From NCBI RefSeq assembly GCF_028598805.1, contig NZ_JAQRFI010000031.1:1-53873 (forward strand): a DNA stretch of 53,873 nucleotides, in the 5' to 3' direction. Every line of letters starts with the position of its first letter. Position 1 is the first letter of the stretch. The notes under the pieces were generated by a model. It had not been told where the DNA came from, did no database searches, and worked only from the letters and a program-made list of their open reading frames with translations. This DNA is from Xenorhabdus yunnanensis (lineage in GTDB: Bacteria; Pseudomonadota; Gammaproteobacteria; Enterobacterales; Enterobacteriaceae). Positions 8,435 to 17,659 of this stretch are shown piece by piece. Both the position numbers and the translations under genes were made by a program.

Positions 8435-8902
8435 TTAAAGCCCATATTCGGAAAGTCCAGGGTGATCATCAGGTCTGCGTCCCAGTGGCCATAAAAAGAG
8501 GCGTTCTTCTTCCCTGATCGACATATCATTAATACAGGCATATCTGTTGATCATCAGCCCTTGTTCGTTAAACTCCCAGTTTTCATTACCATAGCTACGA
8601 TACCAATTTCCTGAGTCGTCATGCCATTCATAGGCGAACCTGACCGCAATGCGGTTTGCATCATAGGCCCATAACTCTTTAATCAATCGGTATTCCATCT
8701 CTTTTGCCCATTTCCGGCGTAAAAAATCCACGACAGCTTCACGCCCATCAACAAACTCTGCACGATTGCGCCAGTGAGTATCCGGAGCATACACACCTGA
8801 AACTCTCTCAGGATCACAACTGTTCCATGCGTCTTCAGCCAGACGTACTTTTTCAGTCGCTGTTTTTTTGTTAAAAGGAGGCAATGGGGGACGAATTTGC
8901 AT
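8435..8902 (-). CDS. DUF1348 (NTF2/SnoaL-like) protein
   Basis: This 155-aa protein looks like the DUF1348 branch of the NTF2-like superfamily, with [35 protein letters not shown], and the conserved [19 protein letters not shown] stretch. Members are small cone-shaped alpha+beta barrels of unknown or diverse function. AAGGAG precedes the ATG at 8902. It is transcribed divergently from the TetR-family gene, and two palindromic operators lie between them, so it is almost certainly the target of that repressor. Ligand and reaction unknown. Confidence 0.85.
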   Translation of the reverse strand: MQIRPPLPPFNKKTATEKVRLAEDAWNSCDPERVSGVYAPDTHWRNRAEFVDGREAVVDFLRRKWAKEMEYRLIKELWAYDANRIAVRFAYEWHDDSGNWYRSYGNENWEFNEQGLMINRYACINDMSIREEERLFLWPLGRRPDDHPGLSEYGL

Positions 8903-8924
8903 AGCGTTACTCCTTGTTAATTAA

Positions 8925-8942
8925 GTAGACAGGTCTGTCTAC
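8925..8942. promoter_or_regulatory. palindromic TetR operator 1
   Basis: GTAGACAGGTCTGTCTAC has 8-bp perfect arms (GTAGACAG/CTGTCTAC) around GT. It lies between the DUF1348 start and the TetR start. A near-identical second copy sits 37 bp away. Paired dyads in a divergent promoter beside a TetR gene are the usual arrangement for autoregulation. Confidence 0.8.
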
Positions 8943-8961
8943 ATTTTTTATCGTAATACAA

Positions 8962-8979
8962 GTAGACAAGTCTGTCTAC
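8962..8979. promoter_or_regulatory. palindromic TetR operator 2
   Basis: GTAGACAAGTCTGTCTAC repeats operator 1 with a single changed base. It is extended by A at 8961 and T at 8980. It is nearer the TetR gene and likely mediates autorepression, while operator 1 is nearer the DUF1348 gene. Confidence 0.8.
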
Positions 8980-9009
8980 TTGGTCGATAATTTTATTAAA
9001 GGAGCTGCC

Positions 9010-9579
9010 ATGTCAAAAAATATCTCAACCGCACGTGAACGTATTCTTCAGGTTTCCCATGATCTTTTTTATCAGGAAGGGATTAGGGCAACAGGGATAG
9101 ACCGTATCATCAAAGAAGCGGGGGTCACAAAAGTCACCTTCTATCGGCATTTCCCCTCTAAAAATGATTTGATTATGGCTTTTCTCGAATACAGACATCA
9201 GCGTTGGATTAACTGGTTCGGTACGACATTAACCGCTGAAATGTCTGTCTCTGGAACCCTCATAAAAGTACTTCCAGCAGTACTGAAAAAATGGTTTATG
9301 AGCACAGAATTCCGCGGCTGTGCTTTTATCAATTCTGTGGTTGAATTTTCTCAGGCATTACCTGAAATACAGCCTGTCGTGCAATCACATAAACAGGAAA
9401 TGATAGAAATTCTCGCAGAATTCCTGCCCGTCACATCGGAAAAATGGGTTCTGGCTAAGCAAATTGCATTACTCATCGATGGAGCTATTGTAATGGCGCA
9501 ATATGGTGAAGAGAGTAACCAAGTCGTATCTCTAGTGGAGAAGTGGATGTCGTTGCACTCGGAGCTTTTGAATCAGTGA
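9010..9579 (+). CDS. TetR-family transcriptional regulator
   Basis: The chosen start at 9010 gives 189 aa and follows AAAGGAGCTGCC, a strong ribosome-binding site; an in-frame ATG at 8980 overlaps operator 2 and lacks one. The N-terminal helix-turn-helix is clear: ARERILQVSHDLFYQEG, TGIDRIIKEAGVTKVTFYRHFPSK. The C-terminal ligand-binding part (about 75-189) is variable, as usual. It probably represses itself and the divergent DUF1348 gene through the two dyads; the inducer is unknown. No integrase or transposase accompanies it, although it lies between IS relics and selC. Confidence 0.88.
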   Translation: MSKNISTARERILQVSHDLFYQEGIRATGIDRIIKEAGVTKVTFYRHFPSKNDLIMAFLEYRHQRWINWFGTTLTAEMSVSGTLIKVLPAVLKKWFMSTEFRGCAFINSVVEFSQALPEIQPVVQSHKQEMIEILAEFLPVTSEKWVLAKQIALLIDGAIVMAQYGEESNQVVSLVEKWMSLHSELLNQ

Positions 9580-9701
9580 GAATTGTCGGTAAAAATCGCA
9601 CCGAATTCATTTTCATTGCTAGCAGCTCCAACATTTGATTGGTTAATTCATTTGAAAATAAGGAATTTTTAGGCTTGATGTGGATATATTCGGACAATAC
9701 G

Positions 9702-9796
9702 TGGCGGAAGACCACAGGAGTCGAACCTGCCGAGGGCCGCTGGCGGCCCCATCTGGATTTGAAGTCCAGCCGCCCCACCGGGGACGATGATCTTCC
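9702..9796 (-). tRNA. selC: tRNA-Sec (selenocysteine), anticodon UCA
   Basis: The minus strand gives a 95-nt gene starting GGAAGATC and ending TCTTCCGCCA with encoded CCA. The anticodon TCA is read from 9762-9760. It has the long acceptor and very long variable arm of bacterial tRNA-Sec (GGGGCCGCCAGCGGCCC), and the acceptor stem GGAAGA pairs with TCTTCC. selC is a well-known island attachment site: integration usually occurs at its 3' end, which here faces the accessory region to the left. Confidence 0.97.
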
Positions 9797-9918
9797 ATTA
9801 AATAAATTAATGAGCGGGGATTATAGCGCGTCTCCAATGATATCTAAACTTCTCTATGACTTCTCAGATCTCTGATAGAAATAGAGCCTGTTTACTCGCA
9901 TAAAAGTGCGGCATCAGC

Positions 9919-9947
9919 ATTGAACTCACGATATCTTATCCCCATCT
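9919..9947 (+). promoter_or_regulatory. candidate sigma-32 (heat-shock) promoter of prlC
   Basis: ATTGAAC at 9919-9925 and CCCCATCT at 9940-9947, 14 bp apart, resemble the sigma-32 consensus CTTGAAA - CCCCATNT. The -10 part is a perfect fit. It lies about 70 bp before the prlC ATG. prlC (opdA) is reported as a heat-shock gene in E. coli, which supports the call. Confidence 0.55.
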
Positions 9948-10018
9948 ATCGTCAACAACCCATTGGGATATAAAGCTGGTTTCAGCCTATACTCAACTAC
10001 ACATATAAGGCGCTCATT

Positions 10019-12061
10019 ATGACTAATCCGTTACTGACATCTTCTGCATTGCCTAAGTTCTCTGCAATTGAACCAAAATATGTCGTGCCTGCTGTGAGAG
10101 AGATGTTAGCCAACTACCGTCAAGTAATTGAGAAGATTTTATCCGAAAACTCCGCCTTTACTTGGGATAATCTGTGCCAACCTATTTCAGAAGAGAAAGA
10201 TAAACTTTCCCGCGTATGGTCTCCTGTCGACCACCTGAATGCTGTAAAAAATAGTCCAGAACTTCGTGAAGCCTATGAGCAAAGTCTGCCTCTACTCTCC
10301 GAGTTCTATACTTGGTTGGGACAACACAAAGGATTATATCAAGCATATAAGTCTCTGAAAGAGAGTGACGCTTTCAAAACACTTTCCCAGCCACAGCGCA
10401 AGGTTGTTGAAGACACTTTGCGTGATTTTGAATTGACCGGCATCAGCTTGCCAGAAGAGAAACAGAAACGTTACGGTGAAATTACTGCCCGTTTATCTGA
10501 GCTGGGCGCGAAGTTCGGCAATAATGTGCTGGATGCCACAATGGGATGGACCAAGCTGATTACTGATGAGTGCGATCTGGACGGTATACCTGAAAGTGCC
10601 AAAGCCGCAGCCAAGGCCGCTGCCGAAGCCAAGGGGCAGGAGGGATGGTTGCTGACGCTGAATATGCCAAGTTATCTGCCAGTCATGACCTATGCCGATG
10701 ATTGTGAACTGCGCAAGGAAATGTATTACGCCTCTACGACCCGGGCTTCGGATCAAGGGCCTGATGCCGGAAAATGGGATAACAGTGAAGTCATGGCAGA
10801 AATACTCGCGTTGCGTCATGAATTCGCCCAATTGCTGGGGTTCAAGAACTATGCTGAAAATTCCCTCGCAACCAAAATGGCTAAAACTCCTCAGCAAGTT
10901 CTCGATTTCCTGAACGATTTAGCCAAACGCGCCCGCCAACAAGGTAAAGAAGAGTTGGAGGCACTCGCCGATTTCGCTGAATCTCACTACTGTATTGATG
11001 AGCTGGAAGCATGGGATCTGGCCTATTATAGCGAGAAGCAAAAACAGCATGACTTTTCCATTGATGATGAGCAGCTTCGTCCTTACTTCCCTGAACAACG
11101 CGCACTGGAAGGCTTGTTTGAAGTAGTTCATCGCATTTATGGTATCACAGCCAAAGAGCGACATGATGCAGATACATGGCATCCTGATGTGCGTTTCTTT
11201 GATCTGTATGATGACAAACAAGTTTTACGCGGCAGTTTCTATCTGGATCTCTATGCACGTGAGCATAAACGCGGTGGAGCATGGATGAACAGTTATGTCG
11301 GCAGAATGCGGCGCTCGTCTGGAGAATTGCAAAATCCTGTCGCTTATCTGACTTGTAATTTCAACAAGCCAGTCGGTGATCAGCCAGCCCTGTTCACGCA
11401 CAATGAAGTCACAACGCTGTTCCATGAGTTTGGGCATGGCCTACACCATATGCTGACTCAGATTGAAGCCCTGGATGTTGCCGGCATTGATGGTGTGCCT
11501 TGGGATGCGGTAGAGTGCCCAAGCCAGTTTCTGGAAAACTGGTGCTGGGAGCCGGAAGCACTAGCGTTTATCTCCGGTCACTACCAAACGAATGAACCAC
11601 TGCCGCAAGAGATGCTGGATAATATGCTAGCAGCCAAGAATTATCAGGCCGCAATGAGAATTCTGCGCCAGCTTGAATTTGGTCTGTTCGATTTCCGTCT
11701 GCATGCGGAATATGATCCAGCCACAGGGGCACAAATCCTGGAGACTCTGCAATCAGTGAAAAAACAGGTTTCTGTTGTGCCATCACCAGATTGGGGACGC
11801 TTCCCGAACTCCTTTAGCCATATCTTTAATGGTGGCTATGCTGCGGGTTATTACAGTTATCTATGGGCGGATGTTCTGGCAGCAGATGCCTATTCTCGCT
11901 TCTCGGAAGAGGGAATTTTCAATCGCACCACGGGTCAGTCATTCCTTGACAATATTTTGACCCGTGGCGGTTCAGAAGATCCAATGACACTGTTTGTCCG
12001 CTTCCGTGGCCGTGAACCAAAACTGGATGCAATGCTGAAAAGCTATGGCATCGGCGGATAA
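10019..12061 (+). CDS. prlC: oligopeptidase A, M3 metallopeptidase
   Basis: The 680-aa protein is full length for OpdA/PrlC. The zinc motif HEFGH occurs in TTLFHEFGHGLHHML near residue 470, with the downstream metal-binding Glu in VECPSQFLENWCWEPEAL. It is a cytoplasmic peptidase that degrades short peptides, including cleaved signal peptides. It is followed 6 bp after its stop by rsmJ, the usual Enterobacterales pair. A sigma-32-like promoter precedes it. Confidence 0.97.
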   Translation: MTNPLLTSSALPKFSAIEPKYVVPAVREMLANYRQVIEKILSENSAFTWDNLCQPISEEKDKLSRVWSPVDHLNAVKNSPELREAYEQSLPLLSEFYTWLGQHKGLYQAYKSLKESDAFKTLSQPQRKVVEDTLRDFELTGISLPEEKQKRYGEITARLSELGAKFGNNVLDATMGWTKLITDECDLDGIPESAKAAAKAAAEAKGQEGWLLTLNMPSYLPVMTYADDCELRKEMYYASTTRASDQGPDAGKWDNSEVMAEILALRHEFAQLLGFKNYAENSLATKMAKTPQQVLDFLNDLAKRARQQGKEELEALADFAESHYCIDELEAWDLAYYSEKQKQHDFSIDDEQLRPYFPEQRALEGLFEVVHRIYGITAKERHDADTWHPDVRFFDLYDDKQVLRGSFYLDLYAREHKRGGAWMNSYVGRMRRSSGELQNPVAYLTCNFNKPVGDQPALFTHNEVTTLFHEFGHGLHHMLTQIEALDVAGIDGVPWDAVECPSQFLENWCWEPEALAFISGHYQTNEPLPQEMLDNMLAAKNYQAAMRILRQLEFGLFDFRLHAEYDPATGAQILETLQSVKKQVSVVPSPDWGRFPNSFSHIFNGGYAAGYYSYLWADVLAADAYSRFSEEGIFNRTTGQSFLDNILTRGGSEDPMTLFVRFRGREPKLDAMLKSYGIGG

Positions 12062-12067
12062 TAACCG

Positions 12068-12811
12068 GTGAAGATTTGTTTGATTTGTGAAGAAGGCGCT
12101 GATCGCAGCGCCTTATCGCTGTTGGCTGAACGCTGGAATCTGACCCACGATGAAGAATCAGTCATGGCGCTGGTATTAACTCCCGAACGGCTGGAGTTAC
12201 GCAAGCGCGATGAACCAAAACTGGGCGGGATTTATGTCGATTTTATTGGCGGGACAATGGCACACCGTCGCCGCTTTGGTGGCGGGCGTGGCGAAGCCGT
12301 CGCTAAGGCCATCGGCATCAAGAAAGAGTATTTACCCAATGTCGTGGATGCCACCGCCGGATTGGGGCGTGATGCTTTTGTACTGGCGTCTATCGGTTGT
12401 CACGTCAGAATGTTGGAGCGCCATCCTGTGGTAGCAGCATTGCTGGATGATGGTCTACAACGTGGCTATCAGGATGAAGAGATTGGTGGCTGGCTGAAAG
12501 AGCGAATGACGCTGATCCATGCCTCAAGCATTACCGCATTGACAGATATCACACCGCTACCGGATGTGGTTTATCTCGACCCAATGTATCCACACAAGCA
12601 AAAAAGCGCACTGGTCAAAAAAGAGATGCGGGTTTTCCAATCGTTGGTCGGGGCTGATGAGGATGCGGACAACTTGCTTGAACCTGCTCTGGCGCTGGCG
12701 AAACGTCGGGTTGTAGTGAAACGGCCTGATTATGCAGAGCCGTTGGCAGGGGTTAAAGCATCCGCTGCAATTACCACCAAAAACCACCGTTTCGATATTT
12801 ATCCTTGTTGA
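12068..12811 (+). CDS. rsmJ: 16S rRNA (guanine-1516 N2) methyltransferase RsmJ
   Basis: The 247-aa protein begins at GTG (12068), and its N-terminus [15 protein letters not shown] fits the family. The SAM-binding motif is [17 protein letters not shown] and the catalytic motif is YLDPMYPH. It methylates G1516 of 16S rRNA. It sits 6 bp after prlC and likely shares its transcript, ending at the hairpin at 12873-12920. Confidence 0.95.
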   Translation: MKICLICEEGADRSALSLLAERWNLTHDEESVMALVLTPERLELRKRDEPKLGGIYVDFIGGTMAHRRRFGGGRGEAVAKAIGIKKEYLPNVVDATAGLGRDAFVLASIGCHVRMLERHPVVAALLDDGLQRGYQDEEIGGWLKERMTLIHASSITALTDITPLPDVVYLDPMYPHKQKSALVKKEMRVFQSLVGADEDADNLLEPALALAKRRVVVKRPDYAEPLAGVKASAAITTKNHRFDIYPC

Positions 12812-12872
12812 TCACATATCAGGAAAGCCTGCCTTATAAAGTAAACTCCTTATATTGGACACGTTATATGGC

Positions 12873-12928
12873 GGTTAAACGGTCTGAACCCGATATTGTA
12901 CCGGGCTCAGGCCGTTTAACTTAATTTT
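12873..12928. terminator. strong hairpin between convergent rsmJ and gdhA
   Basis: GTTAAACGG-CTGA-CCCG on the left pairs with CGGG-TCAG-CCGTTTAAC on the right, with two single-base interruptions, and is followed by TTAATTTTT on the plus strand. It lies between two convergent genes and may serve both. Confidence 0.75.
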
Positions 12929-12975
12929 TCATCCTAGTATTCTATTGTCGAGGAAATTATCTTTACATAACTAAT

Positions 12976-14319
12976 CTACACAATGCCCTGTGACAACATC
13001 GCATCTGCCACTTTGACAAAGCCAGCGATATTAGCGCCCTGTACATAGTTGATCTGTTTCCCTTCTCCGCCATATTCGACGCAAGCGTGATGGATATCGA
13101 GCATGATGTGATGTAAGCGAATATCTACTTTCTCTGCCTTCCAACTCAAGCGCGCTGCGTTCTGTGCCATCTCCAGCCCCGAAGTTGCCACTCCCCCCGC
13201 ATTGGCAGCCTTACCCGGTGCAAACAAAACGCCTGCTTCACGGAAAGCATCAGTAGCCGCAATCGTCGCTGGCATGTTGGCTCCTTCCGCAACCGCTTTC
13301 ACGCCATTTTTAATCAATGCCTTCGCCGCTTCCAAATCCAGTTCATTCTGAGTCGCACAAGGCAGGGCTATATCCACAGGAATGGACCACGGATCTTGCC
13401 CCTTAAGGAAAGTCAGCCCACGCTCTTTAGCATACTCTTCCATACGACCGTAACGCTGATTTTTGATCTCTTCAAGATGAGCCAGTTTCTCCGGTGTAAA
13501 ACCTTCTTCATCCAAGACCGTACCGCCAGAATCCGATGCAGTAACGACTTTCGCCCCCAGTTCCATACATTTTTCAATGGAATATTGGGCGACATTCCCC
13601 GCGCCAGACACAGACACCCGCATGCCTTCAATCCCCATGCCATGACGTTTAAGCATTTCATCGGTGAAATAAGCCAGCCCATAGCCGGTAGCTTCAGGGC
13701 GGATCAGGCTGCCACCAAAAGAAAGACCTTTGCCCGTAAAAACGCACGCCGTATTATTGGATAGTTTTTTCATCATGCCCGCCATAAAACCAACTTCGCG
13801 ACCACCCACGCCAATATCTCCGGCAGGCACATCGGTATCAGGCCCTAAATGACGGTAAAGTTCTGTCATCAATGCCTGACAGAATCGCATGATTTCACCG
13901 TAGCTTTTCTCTTTGGGATCGAAATCAGAACCACCTTTTCCGCCTCCCATTGGCAGCGTCGTCAACGCATTCTTCAATGTCTGCTCAAAGCCCAGAAATT
14001 TCAGGATAGAAAGGTTAACAGAAGGATGGAAACGCATCCCGCCTTTGAATGGCCCAATGGCAGAATTGAACTGCACTCGCCACGCACGGTTTACCTGCAC
14101 TTTGCCTTGATCATCCACCCAACAGACGCGGAATTGGATGACTCTTTCCGGCTCTACCAGACGCTCCAATAATCCTTGCTCACGATATTTCGGGTTTTGT
14201 TCAAGAAATGGCCAGAGAGAGGTCAACACTTCTCGTACTGCCTGTAAGTATTCTGGTTGGTGTGGGTTGTGGTACTGAATCGAATCGAGAAATGAGACTA
14301 AAGATGATGAAACATTCAT
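12976..14319 (-). CDS. gdhA: NADP-specific glutamate dehydrogenase
   Basis: The 447-aa length and features match GdhA: GPFKGGMRFHPSVNLSIL, the active-site lysine segment LPMGGGKGGSDFDPKEKS, DVPAGDIGVGGREVGFM, and the Rossmann motif VSGAGNVAQYSIEK. It makes glutamate from 2-oxoglutarate and ammonia with NADPH. It is monocistronic, with promoter space to the right (14320 onward), and converges on rsmJ. In E. coli gdhA lies elsewhere, so its place between rsmJ and uspA is a lineage rearrangement. Confidence 0.97.
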   Translation of the reverse strand: MNVSSSLVSFLDSIQYHNPHQPEYLQAVREVLTSLWPFLEQNPKYREQGLLERLVEPERVIQFRVCWVDDQGKVQVNRAWRVQFNSAIGPFKGGMRFHPSVNLSILKFLGFEQTLKNALTTLPMGGGKGGSDFDPKEKSYGEIMRFCQALMTELYRHLGPDTDVPAGDIGVGGREVGFMAGMMKKLSNNTACVFTGKGLSFGGSLIRPEATGYGLAYFTDEMLKRHGMGIEGMRVSVSGAGNVAQYSIEKCMELGAKVVTASDSGGTVLDEEGFTPEKLAHLEEIKNQRYGRMEEYAKERGLTFLKGQDPWSIPVDIALPCATQNELDLEAAKALIKNGVKAVAEGANMPATIAATDAFREAGVLFAPGKAANAGGVATSGLEMAQNAARLSWKAEKVDIRLHHIMLDIHHACVEYGGEGKQINYVQGANIAGFVKVADAMLSQGIV

Positions 14320-14537
14320 GTAGAGCTTCCTTTATTATCATGCAGATATTGTCATGCAGAAGTGATGACCCCCATCCATTTTCCATATTATTTTTTTGTC
14401 GAAAATGCGAGGTAAGTACGGTTTGCTTTCTGAATATAGCACTATTTTATGCTTAAATTTCAACAACTATTTTTTGTAAGTTTTCTTAAAAATATCTTTG
14501 ACAATTTCTAAATCAGTTTCATCATCTTTTCTGGGGA

Positions 14538-14570
14538 CAAAAAAATCGCCTGCATAAGCAGGCGATTTTA
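14538..14570 (-). terminator. terminator downstream of uspA
   Basis: On the minus strand AAAATCGCCTGC and GCAGGCGATTTT form a perfect 12-bp stem with a 4-nt loop, continuing into a run of T (CGATTTTTTTG). It follows the uspA stop by about 25 bp. Confidence 0.9.
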
Positions 14571-14593
14571 CAGAATAAAATATCAACCGAAGA

Positions 14594-15025
14594 TTATTCT
14601 TCGTCACGCAAAGGTACAATCAACATATCAACATGAACAGTGTTAATAAGCTGGCGAGCTGAAGACATCAACTTGCTCCAAAAATCCTGATGATGACCAC
14701 ATACAACCAGATCCATATCGTATTGTTTGATAGCATCAACGAGGACTTGCCCTAAATCACCACTACCACTCAATGTTTCCTGAACGGGGTAGCCTGCGCT
14801 GGCAGATAATTCTTTCAGAGAATTACGGGTTTCATCCGCGATACGCTCCTGCATATCGCCAAGGTTTACGTCAATCAGGCCGGTATAAAGATCGGAGTAG
14901 TTAACATCAACATGGATCAGGGAAACTTTGGCATTGTACGGTTTCGCCATAGACACAGCTTTCTCCACCAAAATCTGACTTTCTGGAGATAAATCAACCG
15001 CAACAAGAATATGTTTGTAAGCCAT
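14594..15025 (-). CDS. uspA: universal stress protein A
   Basis: The protein starts [16 protein letters not shown] at 15025, after GGAAGGAG, giving 143 aa as in E. coli (144). An upstream in-frame ATG would add 27 residues without a better start signal and is rejected. It has the UspA fold and lacks the GxxGxxxG-(S/T) ATP loop of the ATP-binding subclass. It is a cytoplasmic stress protein. It lies divergent from uspB, as in E. coli, and ends in a strong terminator. Confidence 0.95.
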   Translation of the reverse strand: MAYKHILVAVDLSPESQILVEKAVSMAKPYNAKVSLIHVDVNYSDLYTGLIDVNLGDMQERIADETRNSLKELSASAGYPVQETLSGSGDLGQVLVDAIKQYDMDLVVCGHHQDFWSKLMSSARQLINTVHVDMLIVPLRDEE

Positions 15026-15225
15026 AAGAACTCCTTCCATAACGTTGATTAAACGGATTGGCAGTATTAAATGCCACAATTCGATATTTATACTATAACT
15101 GTTCAATGTATCTTTTGAGTGTTGTTTTGATCACAACTTATTGTTTTTACCTTCTTTACTAACTCAAAACATAGGATCCTTCCCAGAAAAAACAACATTA
15201 CTGGCGAATTACCCATAATAGCTGA

Positions 15226-15290
15226 TTATAGATCCAATAGATTTCCAGTTGCCGTGTAGCTAACAAAGCAGCAACTTGAAAAAATTGCAG
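15226..15290. repeat. short copy of a dispersed palindromic repeat (uspA-uspB intergenic)
   Basis: CCAATAGATTTCCAGTTGC on the left mirrors GCAGCAACTTGAAA on the right (GTTGC against GCAAC, with TTTC against GAAA), around a 15-bp centre. The same left motif (CCAATAGATTTCGAATTGC) starts a larger palindromic element at 39478. I read both as members of one intergenic repeat family; this one is a short form. Confidence 0.55.
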
Positions 15291-15444
15291 GGATAAGTGC
15301 TTCCCTCACTTTTTCTCTGCTATAAACACATTAAACACGATATCTTTAACTAATATTTAACATAGTTATTATTCAGATTAAAACTTTTCCTATTGGTTTC
15401 TTCTTTACTAGCAACTTTTGTTGCCGCGATCAGGAGGGGGAAGT

Positions 15445-15774
15445 ATGTTCAGTACCACCGCGCTATTTTGGGCAGTTTACCTTATCTTCATTATTAACAT
15501 GATTCGCTATTTTTCTTCGCTCCGTGTACTTCTGTCAATTTTGCGCGAATCAGACCCAATGCTGTATCAAGCCGTTGATGGAAATGTTTTTTTTAAAACT
15601 AATGGTCAGTTCAATAAACAGTTTCGGCTAGTGCGTTATATCAATTCGCAAGGTTATATCAACCATCATAACCCTGACATCGTCATATTGTGCGAAAGGA
15701 TGAGGAAGCAATTTATATTGACGGGAATACTGTGTGGCGTTGTTCTGCTATGTCTGATAGCAATTATGATTTAA
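15445..15774 (+). CDS. uspB: universal stress protein B
   Basis: The ATG at 15445 follows AGGAGGGGGAAGT and gives 109 aa (E. coli UspB 111). There are two membrane helices, at about 3-20 (ALFWAVYLIFIINMI) and about 88-107 (LTGILCGVVLLCLIAI). Between them lie RYFSSLRVLL, DPMLYQAVDG and RMRKQFIL, all conserved in the family. It is an inner-membrane protein linked to sigma-S stress and ethanol tolerance. It shares a bidirectional terminator with pitA. A TTG start nine codons earlier is not needed. Confidence 0.94.
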   Translation: MFSTTALFWAVYLIFIINMIRYFSSLRVLLSILRESDPMLYQAVDGNVFFKTNGQFNKQFRLVRYINSQGYINHHNPDIVILCERMRKQFILTGILCGVVLLCLIAIMI

Positions 15775-15817
15775 CGCAAATTTGAGATATGAATGTGAAC
15801 AAAAAACAAGTGATAAT

Positions 15818-15859
15818 AAAAAAGGGTCGGCTTGCAATAACGAACAGCCAACCCTTTTT
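15818..15859. terminator. bidirectional terminator between uspB and pitA
   Basis: AAAAAGGGTCGGCT pairs with AGCCAACCCTTTTT with one wobble position, giving A- and T-tracts at both ends. It serves the convergent uspB and pitA messages. Confidence 0.85.
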
Positions 15860-15870
15860 CTAAAACATAA

Positions 15871-17361
15871 TTAGATCAGTTTCAGGGCGATCCAATACAG
15901 TAAGCCTGACAATCCAATCGAAATCGGCAGCGTCAAAACCCACGCCAACATGATGTTTTTGATGGTCTTACTTTGCACACCACCACCATCAACCAGCATC
16001 GTCCCCGCTACCGCAGAAGAGAGCACTTGCGTTGTGGATACTGGCATTCCAGTATAACTGGCAACACCAATAGAAACCGCAGCAGTAACCTGAGCAGAAA
16101 CACCTTGAGCATAGGTCATGCCTTTTTTGCCAATCTTCTCACCGATAGTCACAGCAACACGTTTCCAACCAACCATTGTGCCCAAAGACAAGGCAAGAGC
16201 CACTGCAACAATGATCCACATCGGCGCATATTCCACAGTCTTCAAAATATCTTTGCGGTAATCGTTCAGGAAACGTGCGTCTTTAGGTTTAGTTTCTGGC
16301 AACTTGGCCACATCGCTTGCTGTATCAGCAATACACATCAGCATACGACGCATTTTGCTACGCTGGTCCGGGGTCAATTCGTTGAAATTCTGGACATGCG
16401 TCAGCATGTTTTCAGCCTGGTTCAGCATCGCTAATGCACGTGAATTATCGCAATGGAGTGTCATATCCAGTTGTTCTCCAACAGAAGAAACAACCGGGTT
16501 CAGTTCAATCGCATGAGCCAACTCTGAAGCATGCTGCTCATAATGAGTCCGCAGGTTGACAACAGCATCACGAGTGCGAGTGATGTCATAAGAGGCTGAA
16601 TTCATATTGAGGACAAAGCCCGCAGGTGCAACGCCAATCAGCACCAGCATGATCAAACCAATACCTTTCTGACCATCGTTCGCTCCGTGGGAGAAACTCA
16701 CACCAACAGCGGAGAGAATTAAGGCGGTACGTGTCCAGAATGGAGGTTTACGTTTACCATCCTGTTTTTCACGTTCGGCAGGCGTCATGTGGATACGGCG
16801 ACGTTTTTTCGTACCGCTCCAGTAGCGGCGCAGCAAAAACACCATCGCTCCGGCAATCACCAGACCAACCAGAGGAGACAAGATCAAGGACATGAAAATC
16901 TGAATCATCTTCGGAATATTCAACGCATCCACCACCGACGAACTGGTTACTATCGCATTGGTCAGGCCGATGCCAATGATAGAGCCAATCAACGTATGGG
17001 AACTAGATGCTGGAATACCGAAATACCACGTACCTAAATTCCAGATAATCGCCGCCAGCAGCATGGAAAAAACCATAGCCAAACCGTGAGCCGAACTGAC
17101 ATTTAGTAGAAGATTCGTAGGCAGTAGATGCACAATCGCATAAGCGACACTTAATCCACCAAGGAGAACACCCAAAAAGTTAAAAACCCCTGCCATAACA
17201 ACGGCAAGCTGCGAACGCATCGCTCGGGTATAAATAACAGTTGCTACTGCATTTGCGGTATCATGAAACCCATTGATGGCTTCATAGAAAAGCACAAACA
17301 ACAGAGCAAGCACTAACATAAGGCCGGTATAAAATTCCAAGCCAGTAAACAGATGTAGCAT
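15871..17361 (-). CDS. pitA: low-affinity inorganic phosphate transporter PitA
   Basis: I chose the ATG at 17361 (496 aa, N-terminus [14 protein letters not shown] as in E. coli PitA, 499 aa). The open frame extends to a TTG at 17463 with 34 more residues that resemble no PitA N-terminus I know. The two PHO4 signature repeats are present: [17 protein letters not shown] near the N-terminus and [12 protein letters not shown] in the middle. About ten membrane segments flank a long cytoplasmic loop (about 290-390). It takes up phosphate and divalent metal-phosphate with protons. Neighbour order uspB-pitA-yhiN matches E. coli. Confidence 0.94.
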   Translation of the reverse strand: MLHLFTGLEFYTGLMLVLALLFVLFYEAINGFHDTANAVATVIYTRAMRSQLAVVMAGVFNFLGVLLGGLSVAYAIVHLLPTNLLLNVSSAHGLAMVFSMLLAAIIWNLGTWYFGIPASSSHTLIGSIIGIGLTNAIVTSSSVVDALNIPKMIQIFMSLILSPLVGLVIAGAMVFLLRRYWSGTKKRRRIHMTPAEREKQDGKRKPPFWTRTALILSAVGVSFSHGANDGQKGIGLIMLVLIGVAPAGFVLNMNSASYDITRTRDAVVNLRTHYEQHASELAHAIELNPVVSSVGEQLDMTLHCDNSRALAMLNQAENMLTHVQNFNELTPDQRSKMRRMLMCIADTASDVAKLPETKPKDARFLNDYRKDILKTVEYAPMWIIVAVALALSLGTMVGWKRVAVTIGEKIGKKGMTYAQGVSAQVTAAVSIGVASYTGMPVSTTQVLSSAVAGTMLVDGGGVQSKTIKNIMLAWVLTLPISIGLSGLLYWIALKLI

Positions 17362-17659
17362 AAACGTTAAGCCAGTTAGTAGGACATGAACGCGCGCATT
17401 ATCAGTGACAAACGTTAGCGGGAAAAGAGAAATATGACCTTTTTTTGATTTAATAACGTTCAATCGACATAGAGACTCTTATATTTATCAATAATATCAA
17501 ATAGTTACTTAATTTTAATATTTTAATATTTTTTTGATGAAAAGTGACTTTTTGCCGTAAAAAGTTAAACCAAATACATATTTTTCTCTATGGTTCGTGA
17601 ACATAGCCCTCACAATGCAGTAATTTCCTACAAATAACTCGGCCAAAAGAGACAGACGA

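Noticed and set aside
9485-9875. Small open frames across 9485-9875 on both strands
   Set aside because: They run through the selC tRNA gene and have no recognisable product or start signal.
10493-11786. Antisense frames inside prlC (up to 134 aa)
   Set aside because: They are shadows of a conserved full-length peptidase gene.
13396-14172. Plus-strand frames of 107-122 aa inside gdhA
   Set aside because: Antisense to a conserved gene and without ribosome-binding sites or family features.
15973-17037. Plus-strand frames inside pitA (up to 153 aa)
   Set aside because: His/Thr/Arg-rich composition typical of antisense reading of a membrane protein gene.
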